Shown: piece after piece, positions 39,070 through 50,223 of the stretch
Numbering within the stretch: position 1 is the first letter of the stretch
Layout: every line of letters starts with the position of its first letter
The notes under the pieces: model-generated
Told to the model about the DNA's origin: nothing
What the model saw: the letters and a program-made list of their open reading frames with translations, nothing else
Databases searched by the model: none
Translations under genes and position numbers: made by a program
DNA from: Ichthyophonus hoferi
Taxonomy: Eukaryota; Opisthokonta; Ichthyosporea; Ichthyophonida; Ichthyophonidae
DNA length: 64,000 nt
Direction: 5' to 3'
Assembly: GCA_002751075.1 (NCBI GenBank)
Contig: NAOQ01000028.1
Span: forward strand, 71,378-135,377

Positions 39070-40692
39070 ATGATAGCATATGAGTATCAACGCAGGTATG
39101 TAGGTTTGGGTTGGCAGCCGTCAAACCCTAAAGTGTGGCCTCTTGATCCACCCAACTTTTCAAACGAGGAGTGGAAAGACGTAGGTCAAGTAAGTCAACC
39201 AGCATGGGACGTTGTTATTGATGATACAACAGATGAGGCTGGCTGGCACTATGCCTACAACTTCCCGGATTTTACAACGGAGAGAAACATGGGGCGGTCA
39301 ACACAACGGGCGATGGATTGGACAAGACGTCGAACCTGGAAAGCTGTTGATTCTGATCAATGTTGTATACAAACTAAGGGTATGGTTAGTAGTAAAAATA
39401 CTATAGCACAGTCTCTTACTACTCTAATGCAGGAAGGACATAATACACGAGCTTTATTTGAAGGACTTTTTAATCAAAGTACGTTGAGTACCCAGGATAT
39501 CTTCCTAGACCCAACTGCAATATTACGGGTCGGAGCGAACCATCAAGAATTGTACACACAATTCCTAGATGGGTTAGAGAAGGTTACTTCTATCAATGAT
39601 TCAAAGATCATGATTAGGGGTTATGTGGCGGCATGCTATGCACGGGCAGCGTATGGTAGGATAATGGAGGATCACTGGATGAAAAACCAGAGTAGTGTAG
39701 TGCAGTTACACACTGTGGGTGCCATGGGGTTTGATGTACGGACAGGTATAGATAATAAGTCGAACACTGACTCCTTCCTTAGAATGGCTGGGATACAACG
39801 AAAGGATCTCCTTTATGTGTGCTGGTCTGCTCCTGCTCACTTTATTGCTGTCGACCATGAGATGAAGTGGATAGTTGTATCAGTACGTGGTACAGTTAGC
39901 AACACAGATGCTATTACCAATCTCAAAATCAAGCCAGTTCCCTATATGCATGGTCATGCACACGATGGCTTCCTCATCACTTCTTCTATTATTACCCAAG
40001 CGGTTATGTCGCACATTGATGCTGCCAAGTTAGAATATCCAGAATACGAACTGGTAGTAACAGGACATAGTCTAGGTGGTTCGGTTGCCACCTTAGTTGC
40101 CATCCATCTCACCTCTATGGGCTACAAATTGCGCTGTTATGGGTTTGGTAGTGCAGCGGTGGTGTCTAATCCAATGGCCGCACAATGCAGTGACTATGTT
40201 ACTACAATAATATATGAACGCGACCCTGTCTGTCGTCTGGGCCTGAACAGTGTGACCCATATGATAAATGAGCTAAGACAGGCACGAACAATGAACTTGC
40301 TGTATAACTATGCCAACGGGACAAAGGCGCCCGCTTCTACCGAGTCCAATGATGTACCACTATACTGCGCTGGTCGGCTCATGCATTTACAAGTAACCAA
40401 CCCAACTAGTATGTCATTAACACCTGTTAGTACTATTAAAGTCATACCACCATGGAGGGAATGTGTAGAGAAAGGAAAGTTATTCGTTGGCTTACCAAAG
40501 CGAGAAGAGTTAAAATATATGTTTTTGAATTTGTACATGCTAAATGATCACATGTTAGATAATACCATCAATGCTATTAGGTCACTCGTAGATGGTTTAG
40601 AGAAGAAAGAGGATGATCCGGAACTGAATATGCTATTAAGTGCCTATGCTAATGTGAAGTGGAGACAGAAAATGGCACAGGCGGGTTTGTAG
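39070..40692 (+). CDS. DysF-domain class 3 lipase (diacylglycerol-lipase-like)
   Basis: Intronless, 540 residues. Residues 1-95 match the dysferlin/peroxin (DysF) module: an N-terminal half with YEYQRRYVGLGW and PLDPPNFSNEEW, and a C-terminal half with DEAGWHYAYNFPDF and WTRRRTWKAV. Residues about 230-450 are an alpha/beta-hydrolase of the lipase_3 family. It has WIVVSVRGTVS before the nucleophile elbow VTGHSLGGS with Ser334, likely Asp385 in YERDPVCRLG and likely His439 in CAGRLMHLQ, so the triad appears intact. The family hydrolyses acylglycerols; DAGL-type enzymes cleave diacylglycerol at sn-1. DysF modules occur in membrane-associated proteins, so recruitment to organelle membranes is an inference. 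No signal peptide is visible. The DysF domain begins almost at the ATG, which supports this start. AATAAA signals occur at 40807 and 40888. Confidence 0.9.
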   Translation: MIAYEYQRRYVGLGWQPSNPKVWPLDPPNFSNEEWKDVGQVSQPAWDVVIDDTTDEAGWHYAYNFPDFTTERNMGRSTQRAMDWTRRRTWKAVDSDQCCIQTKGMVSSKNTIAQSLTTLMQEGHNTRALFEGLFNQSTLSTQDIFLDPTAILRVGANHQELYTQFLDGLEKVTSINDSKIMIRGYVAACYARAAYGRIMEDHWMKNQSSVVQLHTVGAMGFDVRTGIDNKSNTDSFLRMAGIQRKDLLYVCWSAPAHFIAVDHEMKWIVVSVRGTVSNTDAITNLKIKPVPYMHGHAHDGFLITSSIITQAVMSHIDAAKLEYPEYELVVTGHSLGGSVATLVAIHLTSMGYKLRCYGFGSAAVVSNPMAAQCSDYVTTIIYERDPVCRLGLNSVTHMINELRQARTMNLLYNYANGTKAPASTESNDVPLYCAGRLMHLQVTNPTSMSLTPVSTIKVIPPWRECVEKGKLFVGLPKREELKYMFLNLYMLNDHMLDNTINAIRSLVDGLEKKEDDPELNMLLSAYANVKWRQKMAQAGL

Positions 40693-42377
40693 TTAAATGG
40701 AATGTTAGGTTAATAGTTGATAGCTGATAGGTGATGGGATAAATCATAATATTGATGTGTTTTTATTATCATTTATTGGTATTATTTATGATATTTCTAT
40801 TATGATAATAAACTGCATTATTTTTTATTAGCATTTATTATTATCAGTTAAGGGTCTGTAACTGCGCTGGATCGGGGTTACTCATTAAATAAAGCATATT
40901 TATTACAATAACATTATAATGCAGTATATTTATCACAATAATATATATTACAATGATGTATGTTTAGTACATTACACTATATTTATTGTAAAAAACATAT
41001 TACAATATCATACATTATAATGCAGTCTACTTATCATATACAATATAATATATTTATTACAATATATTATCTTTAATGTTCTAATTCATGCATACATATT
41101 ATATTTTTCTGCACTGCATCTATTTTTATAATCATAAACTTGCGTGTATGCATAAGCATGAACAAGCACACCATAATTTTTTTTCTCTTTACTTTCTCTT
41201 TCTTTCACTATATATATATATTTCTTTTTATCTCTCTTGCCAATTCTATATAGCAAATAGTCATTATCTACAATATAAAATAATGAATAACTATTGACCA
41301 ATGAATTATTCTTCCGGTCTATTCCTATGGTAATGAAAGAAGTTTTATGTCCTTTTAAACGTGATTAAAATATCTTTTTTAAAATTAACCAAGTGACCCC
41401 ATTGAGCTATAATCACATCGATACAATATATTAATTAACTTTGTATATACTTAACATATATGAGCACAATAATTGCATTATTTTATCTCCCTACCTACAC
41501 ACTTTAACATATATATATACTTACATATACTTATATAAATGCATTATTTTCTTCTAAAACTTTAAAACCTAATAAATATAAATTTGGAATTATGATTGGG
41601 CATATATATATATATGCATTAGCACAAAGTACTTTGCTCAAAGTAGATGGAATAAACTTTATAACGAACTTTTATAATAATGAAAATATGTTATTGCCTT
41701 GCATGCTAACAAAGCATAGTAGATATAATGAAATATATATTGCTAAATATAGTTATATATACAACATATATAAAATGACTATAGTTAAAATTATCTTACT
41801 AAGTAACGCTGGGTTTTGAAGTATTCTATGTACAAAATGCTATATTTAAAAAGTATAAAAATATCCTGTCTGAGGCAGATTGGGGACTCCTGATTCGGTA
41901 GCGATAAATGTACCTTGAATAAGATTATACTATATGTTCTTGTTATTATGTGATGACTAAGCTATGGTTTTTACCTTATAACATTAATTTTGTATATGTA
42001 ATATGGTGTATATTTACATCTAAATCGATAATGGGTCGTCCGAGTAAATTCCCATCTTGATCGTCTACATTTGCATTGGCTAATTGGCGTTGGTATTTTA
42101 TTTTCCTGTTGTTTATTGGCTGTCTATATTGATTATATTTACCAGCACATTGTTTATTGCTTATCTAGACCTAGTCTATTTGACTGTCCCATTTCTGATA
42201 GGTAGTCTTGGATTCCATTGTAAAGCCCTTTCACTTTAGCTTTATCAATCATTAGCATTATAGTGCTTGTACTATACATATATAATATTGCATGTATTGG
42301 GAGAATAGAATTATACTATATACTATATATTATATGTCTTTTCCCTGACCGTACGTATAATATAACCACACCATACC
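40693..42377. other. AT-rich intergenic DNA
   Basis: No gene is seen. 40890-41075 has loosely repeated phrases such as TATTTATTACAATA and ACAATATAATA. A copy of dispersed repeat family B lies at 41795-41912. The segment 42060-42130 is rich in ATTGG/TTGGC words. Confidence 0.5.
41795..41912. repeat. Dispersed repeat family B, copy 1
   Basis: It matches 48251-48355. Shared blocks are GCTGGGTT, AAGTATT.TAT, AAAATGCTATATTTA.AA, GGTATAAAAA/AGTATAAAAA and GATTGGGGACTC.TGATTC.GTAG.GATA. It is non-coding. Confidence 0.8.
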
Positions 42378-44676
42378 ATGACTAATATACTAAGGAATAG
42401 CTCCTTGGTAGAGGTGGGGAAGGATGATGATAATATAATAAATAGTCTAGAGGTAGGAGAAGCAAAGATAGGTGAGGGTGAAGGTATACAGCCCCCTGAC
42501 CAGGATGACCCTCATGTTGTATATGCCAATCAACTCAACGATATTATGGAGCAGCTAGCGACTGTGACTAGCGACATGTGCCGAAGTAGGATTGCCTTTC
42601 CCACCTCCACCCATTTACTATACATACCCAAGTTTTCAGGTTTTCATTGCTACTCTTGCTTTAGATATGTTTATTACCCCTCGATATTCTTTTAATTTCT
42701 CTATATTTATTTTTATGTGTTTGCTAAATTAGGATACCTAAATATGTGTGTATGGGTGTGGGTATGTGATCATATACGGCTTGGTTATTATTAAACTAGG
42801 GGATAGGGGGCTAGGGTAGAGGGACGGGGAAGGGGAAGGAACGAAAGAAAGAGAGAGATAAATAGAAAAGGAAACAGATAGGTAAAAATGTTTACGGTTT
42901 AGACAGGGGAAAATAATTGAGCATAGAGGGTTGGCGATGAAAGAAATATATTAAAAAGAAACGTTTGGCTCTTGAATAAGTGGAGGAGAGGAAGATGGCG
43001 TAGAAATAGGCACAGGTTATATATCAGTAGCCAATACTATTACCGCTACTACCATTATTATTGCTATTATTACCGTTCTTATTATTATTACTAGACACAC
43101 TTATTTTTTCTATTACTATAATTACTATTATTATTATAATTACTATGCCTATTCATAGACCTTCCCAAATTAGGACAACAACGCAGACATTTACACATTC
43201 CAGTATAGACGGTCTGATTTGTTATTTATGAAAGCCAATCAACCAATATCTATGTACATACCCTTTGATTTATAATTGATTATAACATTTTATTCTTTCT
43301 TCTCCATTACGGATGGATTATTTTACAGACGACCCACTCCTTCGCGATCTGCCCCACCAAGTTAGTTTAAAAGAACTGCAATATCTAATGGAGGAAACAC
43401 AAGGCAACGCCTTACATGTCACAGTAAGGAAGAAAAACGGAGAAAACCTTGGTATGTATGTGGTGTACGTGTGGCGAAAGATAGGTTGTACGTGGATGAG
43501 TTATTGGTATACATAGTTGCCATGATTATTTTTAAATACTTCTATATAGGGCATACATAACATTTCTTTTTTCTATTAATATACCTACAAGTTCCATTCA
43601 TAGTTTGCTCATTATATCAATTATATACCTATATTAAAAATGGGTTTTGTTTCAATTGGTGTTCACTGGATAGCAGTGATGAATAAAACACAATACAGGC
43701 ACATATCCTAATTATATATTATCCTAACTACCCTACAAGTATATACTCATTTATACACGCTCGCATACATACACACACACATACATACATATATAACTAT
43801 ATATATAAAAAGCACTTGTTCTTTCCAAAAAGTCTACAGTAAGTGATCTCAAATATCTGATTGAACACCGTACAAGTGTTCAAGAGGAACCTTTAATAGA
43901 ACCACGAAAGATTAGCTGGTATGTGCGTATATATATTAATACTATGATATTTATTAAATATATATTTATGTATATACTGTTTCATTAAGTCCCATTATTA
44001 GTAATATCATAATTAATCGTCAATATTGCGTGTAATTACTGTCTAATATAGTAAACAAATATACAGTTGTAATGATATCATAGCATCAGGCTATAGAATT
44101 TCTATTCTAAAGCAAGATATACATACATAGATTTTTTTTTTTATTGGTAAAATTATTATTTACTGCTATTTATTTGTGATTATATCTGATAATACAAATT
44201 AAATATTGAGGTTTAGAATGTAGTAAGGGGGTGTATAAGATAAAGAGATAGCTATGGTAGGGAGGTACATGGTAATAGGTATCCTTACTATGGTTACTAT
44301 ACATTTCCAAAGCATAGGTACATTGTATTGTGTTCTGTTTTAGTGGGTTGCTATAGGAATTCTATTGCTTATCTTAATTGACTTGGTTGAATTTGAGAAA
44401 GGGTTGGGTAAGTGAAGGAAATAGAGAGAAAGAGAGAAAGGGAGGGCCGGGGTCATATATATAACCACATATTCACACACAAACACACTCTTCCTTCGCA
44501 GGAAATATGTATGGCAAACCTATCATTTAGTGTGTAATGGTATACGCCTAACTGACTCTGCCCTCCCCTTACGGGCCTATGGGGTAGAGGAGGGCTCTAT
44601 AATTACCTATGGACGTACTTTAGTAATAAGGGATAAGGGAAAGAGAAATCGACCTCGTGAACGACAGGGAATGTAA
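42378..44676 (+). CDS. SNRNP25: U11/U12 snRNP 25 kDa protein homologue
   Basis: Component of the U11/U12 di-snRNP of the minor (U12-dependent) spliceosome; ubiquitin-like fold. Four exons: 42378-42585, 43329-43451, 43813-43918 and 44502-44676, all GT-AG with consistent phases, giving 203 residues. Diagnostic matches to human SNRNP25 are DPLLRDLPHQVSLKEL (human DPLLCDLPIQVTLEEV), VTVRKKNGENLALVL, STVSDLKYLIEH and KISWKYVWQTYHL (human HISWSYVWRTYHL), then LTDSALPLRAYGVEEGS. The first exon encodes an acidic, poorly conserved lead (about 70 residues) longer than in human. The donor of exon 1 is the least certain boundary: an alternative at 42640 in the same phase would add 18 residues. The C-terminus ends in a basic RPRERQGM. 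Confidence 0.92.
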
Positions 44677-45363
44677 TGAGTTAGGATCGTGTAGAGAGAA
44701 ACGGAAAAAGAGTGAAGGAGAAAAAGAGTATGTATGTGTATTTGTATGTGTATGTGTATGCACTAAGCTACTTATGCCAGAGTTATGCCATATAATATTA
44801 AGGATATAATGGTAAGAAATAATTAACTTGTTGTAAGATGGTTCTATTATACATTCGCTTCATATTTATCCAAGACAATATTATAATTCTCCTAATTTCA
44901 TGTGTAGTCTGTTGACTACATGCATCATAACAAAAGTATGAATGGATAATAATAGCATACAATAGGAAAATCAATGTATGGCTAACAGTACCATAGATTT
45001 TAACACAACCCAAAGTCACCATAGGTTATTTTATTCTGTAAGATTAATTTTAGTTTTTATAATGGACTGGATCCTTCAAAGTACTAAATAAACAGACCGA
45101 TGTTATTAGCAGTGCCTTTAAAGCCGGTTAATGCTTATTTTAAAATTTGAATTATACAGCAGCCATGCATTCTTCACCCTTAGATAGAGAGCCATTGAAC
45201 GAAGATTATAATTGGATCGTTGCCCGCCGCCTATCCAATCCAAAGGGTACATGAAACAATAAAGACCAATCCAAACTCTTTATAAGCAAGATCTTGACTA
45301 AGAATCTGAGCTCTCATGGGCTTCTTTTCAAGCTAGCCAATCAAATGAACTCAATAAAATTAA
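44677..45363. other. Intergenic region between convergent genes
   Basis: It separates the 3' ends of SNRNP25 (plus) and the OTU-like gene (minus). At 45185-45355 there are at least five CCAAT or ATTGG words in 170 bases. No gene is seen. Confidence 0.5.
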
Positions 45364-46443
45364 CTAATCCCATTCATGTGATATCTGCTTAGGAGTTATA
45401 ATATTCACAAATGAATTGATAGAAGAGGTACTTCGACTGCCCTTTTTGTGCTTAGATTTCTTAGGAACAGTAAGCTCTATATTGTTTGCAGAAGGTGTGC
45501 TTAAAGGACTAAGTGGGTGGTAGAAACCAGCTTTGTTTAAACAAAAGTAGAGCGCATCGGCACTAAACGTGGAATGAAGGCTGCTAATACGAGTCATTTC
45601 AGCTGTAGCTTGTCTGTGAGAGAGGCAGTCACTTTTCTCTTCATCCTCTGGATTCTCATGCAGTTGTGATAATAAATTTGCAGAGTTATTTGAAGGAGGT
45701 GGGGTGCTACAGGGTAGTGACTGTGTATTAACCTCGGAAGAAAGCGAAGTGCTGCTTGAAGGAACTTCTAGACTGTTATTCTTAAAATTAACGATGGTTG
45801 TATCTGTATACCCTCTCACTCCATTCTGATGTCTAGGTATAAATTCCTCTAGCGGAACGTTCACCTCATCTGACATGAGGACAACCTTTAGTCCATATAA
45901 GTCCGCTATGGCCTGCAATACTGCGGCAGATCCTGCCATTCCCTTATGTACTGCATGCCCTCCATACCGAAGTTCAGATAGAAACACATCATATACCTCA
46001 CGGGTAACTTCTTGAGAAGAGAACAGAGCATACACACCGTAAATAGCTTCGGCATGAGAATATATATAATCCACTACATTCTGTCTGATTGCTTTATGAA
46101 GAGTTTCACTGCCATATAGCTGGTGTGCAAGAGCGCGAAATAGAGAATGACTATCGTTTTTAACATATACAACCGAGAAATTATGCAGTGCTGCTAAGTC
46201 ATTGAGAGAGTTGGGGTTATCTAACTTAGGAATATCCCGTCGGAAGGCATTATTGGATCGGGAAGGACTTCGGGAAGGACTTCGGGAAGGACTTCGAGAA
46301 GGATTCTGCCTCAAATTGAAATTACTAAAGGGTGTGATGAGCTTGTTCCTCACCTCAAGCTCAGTAGTACTAATACTTCTAGCACCAGTCCCAGATAGTG
46401 ATTGTTCGCTGTTTACGTATACCATTGTGGTCTCCTCCGTCAT
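45364..46443 (-). CDS. OTU-domain pseudo-deubiquitinase (OTUD5/OTUD6-like), catalytic residues lost
   Basis: Single exon, 359 residues; I take the ATG at 46443 rather than an in-frame upstream one that would add a non-conserved hydrophobic stretch. Residues about 85-228 follow the OTU fold: NFSVVYVKNDSHSLFRALAH, YGSETLHKAIRQNVVDYI, YGGHAVHKGMAGSAAVLQAI and LYGLKVVLM. OTU cysteine proteases have a D-G-N-C-L-F box; here it reads DSHSLF, so Ser100 stands where the catalytic cysteine should be. The region of the catalytic histidine (HYNSV in OTUD5) reads KNNSLEV without histidine. The protein is therefore probably a ubiquitin-binding or structural pseudo-enzyme, not an active deubiquitinase. Residues 48-62 are four SPSR repeats encoded by a GGAAGGACTTCG array. 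A basic segment with KKSKHKKGS lies near the C-terminus. Confidence 0.85.
   Translation of the reverse strand: MTEETTMVYVNSEQSLSGTGARSISTTELEVRNKLITPFSNFNLRQNPSRSPSRSPSRSPSRSNNAFRRDIPKLDNPNSLNDLAALHNFSVVYVKNDSHSLFRALAHQLYGSETLHKAIRQNVVDYIYSHAEAIYGVYALFSSQEVTREVYDVFLSELRYGGHAVHKGMAGSAAVLQAIADLYGLKVVLMSDEVNVPLEEFIPRHQNGVRGYTDTTIVNFKNNSLEVPSSSTSLSSEVNTQSLPCSTPPPSNNSANLLSQLHENPEDEEKSDCLSHRQATAEMTRISSLHSTFSADALYFCLNKAGFYHPLSPLSTPSANNIELTVPKKSKHKKGSRSTSSINSFVNIITPKQISHEWD
46258..46302. repeat. 12-bp coding tandem repeat (SPSR)
   Basis: Nearly four tandem copies of GGGAAGGACTTC (plus strand) inside the OTU-like gene, encoding Ser-Pro-Ser-Arg units on the minus strand. Such units resemble SR-type phosphorylation sites. 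Confidence 0.9.
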
Positions 46444-48250
46444 ATTAAAGTGCTTAAAATATCTTATAAAGGATAGCAAAATAAAAAAAGGTTGAACGAC
46501 TGGGTAGTTTATTGGTCTTATCAAATCGTACAATACTATAATAATGAAAATAATAAAAATGAAGAATGTATATTATTAGTAGGTCTTTTATAGTTTTTTT
46601 ATAGTTGTTGACTATTATGGTATGGTAGTATTAAATATGTAGGCATGAGTCAGGATTGTTATTGATAACAGTGCATTTCTATATGTCAGTACATTTAATA
46701 AGCCAATACAAATATTTCTTTATAAGAGATGATCTTTGAAATCAAGATTTACTTACTCACGTGTGAATGGCGTTGGAATTTTATTAAACAAGGACATACT
46801 TGTATATACATGCTATAAATATGCGTTAATTTAATATAAATATTTATATATTTTAACATAAATTTTTATTTGGTATAATTTAAATATTATAAAGTTGTTA
46901 TAGATACAAAGCTAGTTGTGCTTTCATGATTACTCATCATCACTCACTCTGTACATTATCGCCAATGTTTGATTGGTGGATGAACGATACATTTAGATCT
47001 TCACATTTTATTCCATTTTATCCCTTTTATTGGTTCTATAATTTAGCCCATGAGAAATATCAATTGTGTTGGTGTCAAAGCAATTGCATAATATTGCTTT
47101 ATATTGCTACACTATATATAAATTTTAAATTATAAAATAAAATAAACCACGTGGTAATATTTAAAGAATTGGTGTTTAAATAATCTGTCACATATCGATT
47201 GATCTAAACATGTGATTAGATTACATAAATATTTTCAATCGACTCGTTTGAACCCAACGATCCCATTGAACAACTAACTTTAATAAAGCATATAAGTTAA
47301 GCCCAGACTACAAGACTAACCGGGTATCGTTTCACCATCTCAACTATTCGTTATAATGGCTTGCACGTGCAAACCTTCATTGCAAATTATTCCTTATTAT
47401 TTACACTTTCAATACACGTGTTGGTTTTCCATATGATTAATTATCAATTTATCACGGTTTTATGCTTCAATACCTATGTAGTTATACATTCGGGGCAGTC
47501 ACATGCAATGTACGTCATACTTTTCTATATACTAGTCTATCGGACTAAATGATTAATTCTTGATTATAATACATGCTAGACTAATATGTTACGATTTGAT
47601 TTAATCCTTTATATTTAATATATAGGTAGCTTTATAACTTTCATATCTCATCTACTTTTTATTTTGTGGCTATGGAGAATTATGCAATTTTTGTAAGGCC
47701 CCTACTAGTAATAAATACTAATAAACCGCAATTAATATAATATAAATTTAAAAGTTTTTGAAATTCAACTACAGCCTAATGTATCTTCAGTTTTATGTGC
47801 GACTAAAATATGAAACAAGATGAACGCCCACACAGAAGAGATTAGAATGGACCAACAAATATTACGTTATATAATAACTACCTATTCTGTTAGGCTCCAC
47901 TTGTTAAACTTAAGGAGCGGATTGTATTTGTGCATTTGATAGGTTTTCGATAGTGAGTGCATAGGAATGTAGATTGCAATAGTTTCAGACACTATTTCTA
48001 TACCAAGGTGGTGGTAGCTATTAAAACGTGCAGAGGGAAAATCACAACTATAAACATAGCAAACGATTATAATCATTCATAAATAATACTTGTGTAGTAT
48101 AACTCAACTACTGCTATCTCTTTAATTTTTAAAAAATACATTTAGGCTACTCTCGAACCTCCAACTAAATCAAAATAAATATACTGTCAATATAGCCACG
48201 TGTACAACATAAGCAAATAAACAATAAACTATCATTGTAGTCATCTAATT

Positions 48251-48355
48251 AACTAATGCTGGGTTCCAAAGTATTTTATATATAAAATGCTATATTTAGA
48301 AGGTATAAAAAGATAATATTTGAAAGGGATTGGGGACTCTTGATTCTGTAGTGAT
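48251..48355. repeat. Dispersed repeat family B, copy 2
   Basis: Partner of 41795-41912 in the same orientation. Identity is high in the block GGGATTGGGGACTCTTGATT and in AAAATGCTATATTTAGAAGG. Confidence 0.8.
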
Positions 48356-49871
48356 ACTGAACAATGGCTAAGCCGTTTTCATTGTAAGTTGGTTGGTTGC
48401 AATAGTCGGCCGCCACCCTGAATATGAGTGAGATAACCATTACACATGCTGAAATTAACAATAATTACACCACAACTAGATAATAATTGCGACAGAATGC
48501 TGATAATTTCTACACTGGCTGGAAATCGGCAGTCAGTGCTTTACATTTTAACTGATGTCAATTGAATATACGTACACCTTGAATACTGAAAATAAAAAAT
48601 GTATGCATCCATTATATTCGTATATACAGTTTTTTTTTTAAAAGGTTTATTTATCTTTTATTCGCGTTAAAATTTATTGCAAATAAATGTTTTCTAATTT
48701 AAAGCAGGCTGCCAGAGCTCATATAACTAATCATTACAAACTTTTGATTATTTTATAATTTTGAGTCTACAATGAGAATAATAATGAATTGCATAAAACT
48801 ATTGTTAAAAAGGTTTGCCATAAATATATATTCCACATATACCCTACTATATATATACCTTACTTACATGTGAAGCTAATTCGAAGTCTCAGCGGTTAGC
48901 CGTATACAATCATCATGCCTTCAATTACTAATTAATTAATTAAATTAATGACGGCCATTTGTATGGCTATCTGAGAAGTGAATATTCGACATATCTTATT
49001 CCTTTTACAGTAATATATCAGCCAGTATAGTCTTTGTCACAAGTAGTAAGTCCCGAGTATCACGTCATTATAAATTAGTGGTTATCTTAATGAGGCATTT
49101 GTGTTGCATAGTTTGTCGAAGTCTACGGTAAGATATATTTTCGGTAACCGCAATCCATATTTGTTATAAACCAACTTGTTCTTATTTTCTCTTGCCTATA
49201 TATAAGGGATAAGGTTGTGCAATACATATAAGTTGTATAATACTTAGCTGATATAATTTTGTAGAAGACTTTCAACATGGGTCAAATAATGGGATTATGA
49301 ATGCCCAATGTGATACATAATACATCTCTTGATCAAGAGGATTCTCATGGCTTTGATCTATACAACGACAGCAAATATATGCCCGGGCTGTTTTGTCGGA
49401 TCCCAGGCAATTGTCAATAAACTCCAGCACAGGTCAATCTTGTTCTCCTTGACATATCCTTGGTAGAGTACCTTGCTTGATAATTATTCTTGCCAGGCAT
49501 AACTTTCTAGGATTTTGATAAAGAGAATCCCAATCAAAATAATCTAGTGAAGGAGCGGAAGTTACATAATTCCAGCAAGAAGAAAATGAAAATAAATAAA
49601 TTCTGAAATGAAACTAATAAATATTCCCTTTGTATACTAAACACTAAACAGCAATGAAAGTGTGCCGGGCCCATAGCCCTGTGATAGACAATTTACTTAA
49701 TATCTTTTATCAAATAGGCACTTAAATCTAACCCGCTTAGGGGGAGCTTATAATCTAACTCTTTAGACGAGTTTGTACATCAGAATTAACTGTGTGAAAC
49801 AGTTGCTCAGAACCAGACCGGGCTAGCTTATGTTAAAACAGGAGTGTGTTTAATTTAGTTATTTCTTTATA

Positions 49872-50005
49872 TAGCTATAATCATTTAATATTATTGGCAA
49901 TTCTTATTACATATGTAGTCTGGAAAAATAGCTAATACAATCTATTGGTGTTATATGGCAATCCAAGATGATCGATCATAATTGAACCAGGCAATGGTAT
50001 GCAGA
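49872..50005. repeat. Dispersed repeat family A, copy 2
   Basis: Partner of 37966-38085 in the same orientation, with about 14 extra bases in the middle (TCTGGAAAAATAGC region). Confidence 0.8.
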
Positions 50006-50223
50006 TGTTTTCTAAATATGGTCTACAGGTCCTATCACAGCGGAGTCCTGAATGATATCATTGGCTTCCTCCTTGATAGAATCTAAATTGATTGGCTTAT
50101 GTCGCTGGGATATATAAGCGTGGCATGTGCGTGTGATATGGTATGAGTTAGTTTTATTTATTTTTAATATATAAAAGAATGATAAAGTGTGCTGTAGAAT
50201 ATGTAATTGGCTTTTTGGTATAA

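Larger units (their letters stand above)
46444..50223. other. AT-rich intergenic DNA with repeat copies
   Basis: No supportable gene in about 3.8 kb. It holds LTR-like phrases at 48186-48240, family B copy 2 at 48251-48355 and family A copy 2 at 49872-50005. A minus-strand frame at 50012-50242 may be a spliced tail of COX10 but is equally likely to be chance. Confidence 0.5.

Noticed and set aside
46202-46495. Plus-strand frame with GLREGLREG repeats
   Set aside because: Shadow of the SPSR repeat in the OTU-like gene.
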